Source: an uncultured Eubacterium sp. (lineage in GTDB: Bacteria > Bacillota > Clostridia > Lachnospirales > Lachnospiraceae). Taken from it: a DNA stretch of 25,742 nt. The notes beneath the pieces are model-generated. The model ran no database searches. It saw only the letters and a list, made by a program, of their open reading frames with translations, and had not been told where the DNA came from. Where the stretch lies: positions 1 through 25,742 of the forward strand of contig CAKRIZ010000033.1 in NCBI GenBank assembly GCA_934351445.1, given 5' to 3'. Both the position numbers and the translations under genes were made by a program. Each line of letters begins with the position of its first letter. The stretch's first letter is position 1. Shown piece by piece: positions 23,462-25,742 of this stretch.

Positions 23462-25615
23462 TCATACTCTTAAGTACTTCTTTACTTCCTCACGTACAAG
23501 CTGTTCTTCAATCGGTTTGGACAGATAATTGTCAAATCCATATTCCATATATTTTTTGCGCGCACCCACCGAATCATCGGCTGTCAGCAATATAACCGGA
23601 ACCGGTTTCAACCCTCTCTCCTGTTCCATCCTGCGCACCTTTTGAAATGTCTCTGTTCCCTCCATCTCCGGCATCATTTGATCCATAAAGATCAGATCCA
23701 CCGGCTTGCGTTCGAGAATGCGCAGGCACTCCGCGCCACTCTTTGCCATGATCGTTTTCAATCCCATCTTGTGCAGCCAGCCATCCATTTCCCTCAGATA
23801 GATCAGATTATCATCGACAACCATCACTGTGCTGACCTTCTTTTCCTCGCGATCTGACGTATGGTCACCTGACTGATCGATCATCTCCAGATGCACACCA
23901 TACGGTGTACGATCGATGACACGTTCCGGGAACGTCAGGCAGATCTTTGACTGTGTTCCATCCACCGTACAGCTCAGCGCACCTTTCATCTCCGACAGAA
24001 CTTTCGAACAATATGCATACGGTATGTAATCAACTCTTTCTTCCTGTGCCTGTGCATCTTTATGCTGCATGGTCTCCAGGCGGTTGAACTCTACTGTCGT
24101 AGCTCCATGATCTTCCACATACAGGGTCACAATCAGCAATGTATCCGCATACCGCATCTCCGATGTCAATTCCATGCGGATCTGTGATACCTTTGACGCA
24201 ATACCGATACAACGGAACACTGCGGCGATTGACCGTTCGATACCATCCATACTGCCGTACCAACATCGCGGAACCTGAGGATTCATCAGGAATTCAACAT
24301 TCTGGCATCTGCCCTGTTTTCTCGCCTCGAGCATCGCACCCAGCGATCTGGTCAACTGCTCAGTCGTATATTCCGTTTCTTTCAGCCGGATCGCATCCTC
24401 CATATCGGAATAATCCATCATAACAGCAACCATGTCCTGCAGCTTCTGCCCCGCCTCAAAGATCTCCAGCGTCATTTCGCGCACATCCTCTGAGGACCGT
24501 TCATCCTCATAAAGTGCATTGGCACGATCCTGGATGATATGTAACGGTGAGCCAAATCCATGTGTCATGTGATTTAAAAACAGATCCCGTGTCCTGTCCA
24601 GATCCTTTGCATGCTTCTTCACCTGCTCCAGATCCTTCATATAGTAATACTCATCTGTACAATCATACAGCCACATCACATACCCGGTCAGATCACCATT
24701 TTCTTTCAGCTCTGATACAACTACATTACATATCTTGCCGTTATGTTCAATCACATCATGGTTATGAAGATAGATCAGTTCAATAATGACTTCCCGCTCC
24801 TTCGGATTCTCCAGCTCCGGATACAACATGGCAGCAATCGCATTATAAGATTTGACATTGCGCTCACTGTCAAGAATAATATAGCCCTCTGCCATCTCGT
24901 CCAGTATCGTCTCCCTTGCGATCTGTCCGTCATCCAGAATGTGATAATTGGTATTTGCATGATAGACCACCCAGCATGCCAGCACCATCAATGCCGACTG
25001 TGCATCATAGCCGCCTGTCAGTCCTGCCAGATTCAGCACATAGCCCAGGCACGGAAGAACCGTAAATACTGCTAACACTGTGATGACTGCATCTTTTCCC
25101 TTGCTCTGACGGATGACTGTACCTATATATAAGATGGCTGCGACAATGCACACGATATACGCCATGTATACATATCCGAGCGGTGTACATTCAAAATGGA
25201 TCTGGACTGCGAGCTGCTTATCCTCAAAAGTAAAATTCCGGAATAAAATCTGGAACCCCTCATCTATAAACAACAATATGATAAATACTGCATTCAGTAC
25301 CCACAACACATATCTCTGGATCTTATTTTTCACACCAAAGTCACACAACAACTCTATCAGATGCAGCATAAATACCAGATAGAGTACTGTAGACACATAC
25401 TGTGAACGTACCGCCCACTTACTGCTCTGCTCTGACATCGTCGACAATGCTTCCAGATAGCCATACATATTCAGTGCAGCACATATCGACGCCACTAGCA
25501 GGATTCGCTGTTTTCTTGTATTCTTGGCCCGGTAGATCTTGTAGATCAATCCAAATGTCGCCAGAAACAATAGAAACTGAATGATACGAACGACCATATA
25601 TACTACATTTATCAT
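23462..25615 (-). CDS. 7TM-PAS hybrid-kinase-like protein with degenerate kinase core and receiver
   Basis: 717 aa. Residues 1-220 have about seven hydrophobic helices like the 7TM sensor of bacterial hybrid kinases. Residues about 235-325 form a PAS-like domain (ILDEMAEGYIILDSERNV). The HisKA-like segment is LNHMTHGFGSPLH with His352 in place. The ATPase part is eroded: no Asn is seen at the N-box (about 456-475, IERSIAAVFRCIGIASK), G1 reads EDHGA (501-505), and the Gly-rich ATP lid is replaced by DYIPYAYC before SKVLSEMKG. The receiver (about 597-715) is intact with Asp601-Asp602, Asp645 in FMDQMMPE, Thr678 and Lys700. It probably cannot bind ATP normally and may act as a membrane phospho-acceptor or scaffold. 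The ATG follows GAGGG. Confidence 0.88.
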   Translation of the reverse strand: MINVVYMVVRIIQFLLFLATFGLIYKIYRAKNTRKQRILLVASICAALNMYGYLEALSTMSEQSSKWAVRSQYVSTVLYLVFMLHLIELLCDFGVKNKIQRYVLWVLNAVFIILLFIDEGFQILFRNFTFEDKQLAVQIHFECTPLGYVYMAYIVCIVAAILYIGTVIRQSKGKDAVITVLAVFTVLPCLGYVLNLAGLTGGYDAQSALMVLACWVVYHANTNYHILDDGQIARETILDEMAEGYIILDSERNVKSYNAIAAMLYPELENPKEREVIIELIYLHNHDVIEHNGKICNVVVSELKENGDLTGYVMWLYDCTDEYYYMKDLEQVKKHAKDLDRTRDLFLNHMTHGFGSPLHIIQDRANALYEDERSSEDVREMTLEIFEAGQKLQDMVAVMMDYSDMEDAIRLKETEYTTEQLTRSLGAMLEARKQGRCQNVEFLMNPQVPRCWYGSMDGIERSIAAVFRCIGIASKVSQIRMELTSEMRYADTLLIVTLYVEDHGATTVEFNRLETMQHKDAQAQEERVDYIPYAYCSKVLSEMKGALSCTVDGTQSKICLTFPERVIDRTPYGVHLEMIDQSGDHTSDREEKKVSTVMVVDDNLIYLREMDGWLHKMGLKTIMAKSGAECLRILERKPVDLIFMDQMMPEMEGTETFQKVRRMEQERGLKPVPVILLTADDSVGARKKYMEYGFDNYLSKPIEEQLVREEVKKYLRV

Positions 25616-25650
25616 ATATACATCCCTCTTTTTTGTAATATTTTATCCAC

Positions 25651-25722
25651 CGTAACTGTTCAGTGCCCTCACAGTTACGATGCAAAATCCATGAGAATCG
25701 GCTTCGCCGATGGGATTTTGCA
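25651..25722. repeat. Dispersed palindromic repeat, copy 2, with second nested hairpin
   Basis: CGTAACTGT (25651-25659) pairs with ACAGTTACG (25671-25679), matching the 5611-5637 repeat except for one loop base. Two bases later TGCAAAATCC (25681-25690) pairs with GGATTTTGCA (25713-25722), enclosing ATCGGC/GCCGAT (25697-25711). No T-run follows, so this is not an ordinary terminator. It lies 36 bp upstream of the 7TM sensor start, and the element may continue past the window end. Confidence 0.65.
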
Positions 25723-25742
25723 CTCCTGAATCACTTTCTTAC

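Overview
The window looks like a chromosomal segment of a motile, Gram-positive gut anaerobe, most likely a member of the Lachnospiraceae. The reasons are strong AGGAGG-type ribosome binding sites, moderate GC, a YesN/YesM pair next to a sugar ABC transporter, CheV plus a methyl-accepting chemotaxis protein, Cys-lipoproteins, and a 7TM hybrid-kinase-like protein. The genus cannot be fixed by reading alone.

Left part (1-12.8 kb) is a deoxysugar or pentose locus. It holds a Cof-type HAD phosphatase (+), an AraA/FucI-superfamily sugar isomerase (-), an AraC-type activator (+) and an L-rhamnose mutarotase RhaM (-). A complete ribose/rhamnose-type ABC importer follows on the minus strand, transcribed ATPase, permease, permease, lipoprotein binding protein. 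A divergent YesN-like response regulator and YesM-like sensor kinase pair lies beyond it. Likely flow: YesM senses outside sugar, YesN switches on the importer, RhaM interconverts anomers, the isomerase makes the ketose, and the AraC protein controls the isomerase promoter. No RhaA-type isomerase, kinase or aldolase is present, so the substrate is not settled.

The gap between isomerase and araC (2405-3047) holds a 420-bp insertion with perfect 23-bp terminal inverted repeats and a perfect 10-bp target duplication. Its interior folds into nested hairpins. It is a non-coding, MITE-like or structured-RNA-like element that separates the araC coding region from its likely ancestral promoter. A 16-bp match to its terminus lies upstream of the HAD gene.

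Middle part (12.8-16.7 kb, minus strand) runs from a 561-aa highly charged single-pass membrane protein of unknown function, through hisH and hisF, to ung, probably as one transcript.

Right part (16.7-25.7 kb) is signalling: cheV, a lipoprotein, an OmpR-type two-component pair and a small membrane protein (minus strand), a divergent MCP (plus strand), then a convergent 7TM-PAS-kinase-receiver protein whose ATP-binding motifs are eroded. cheV and the MCP share an unusual promoter motif. Two copies of a palindromic hairpin repeat occur, at 5.6 kb and at the right edge. No tRNA, rRNA, CRISPR array, phage gene or transposase was seen.
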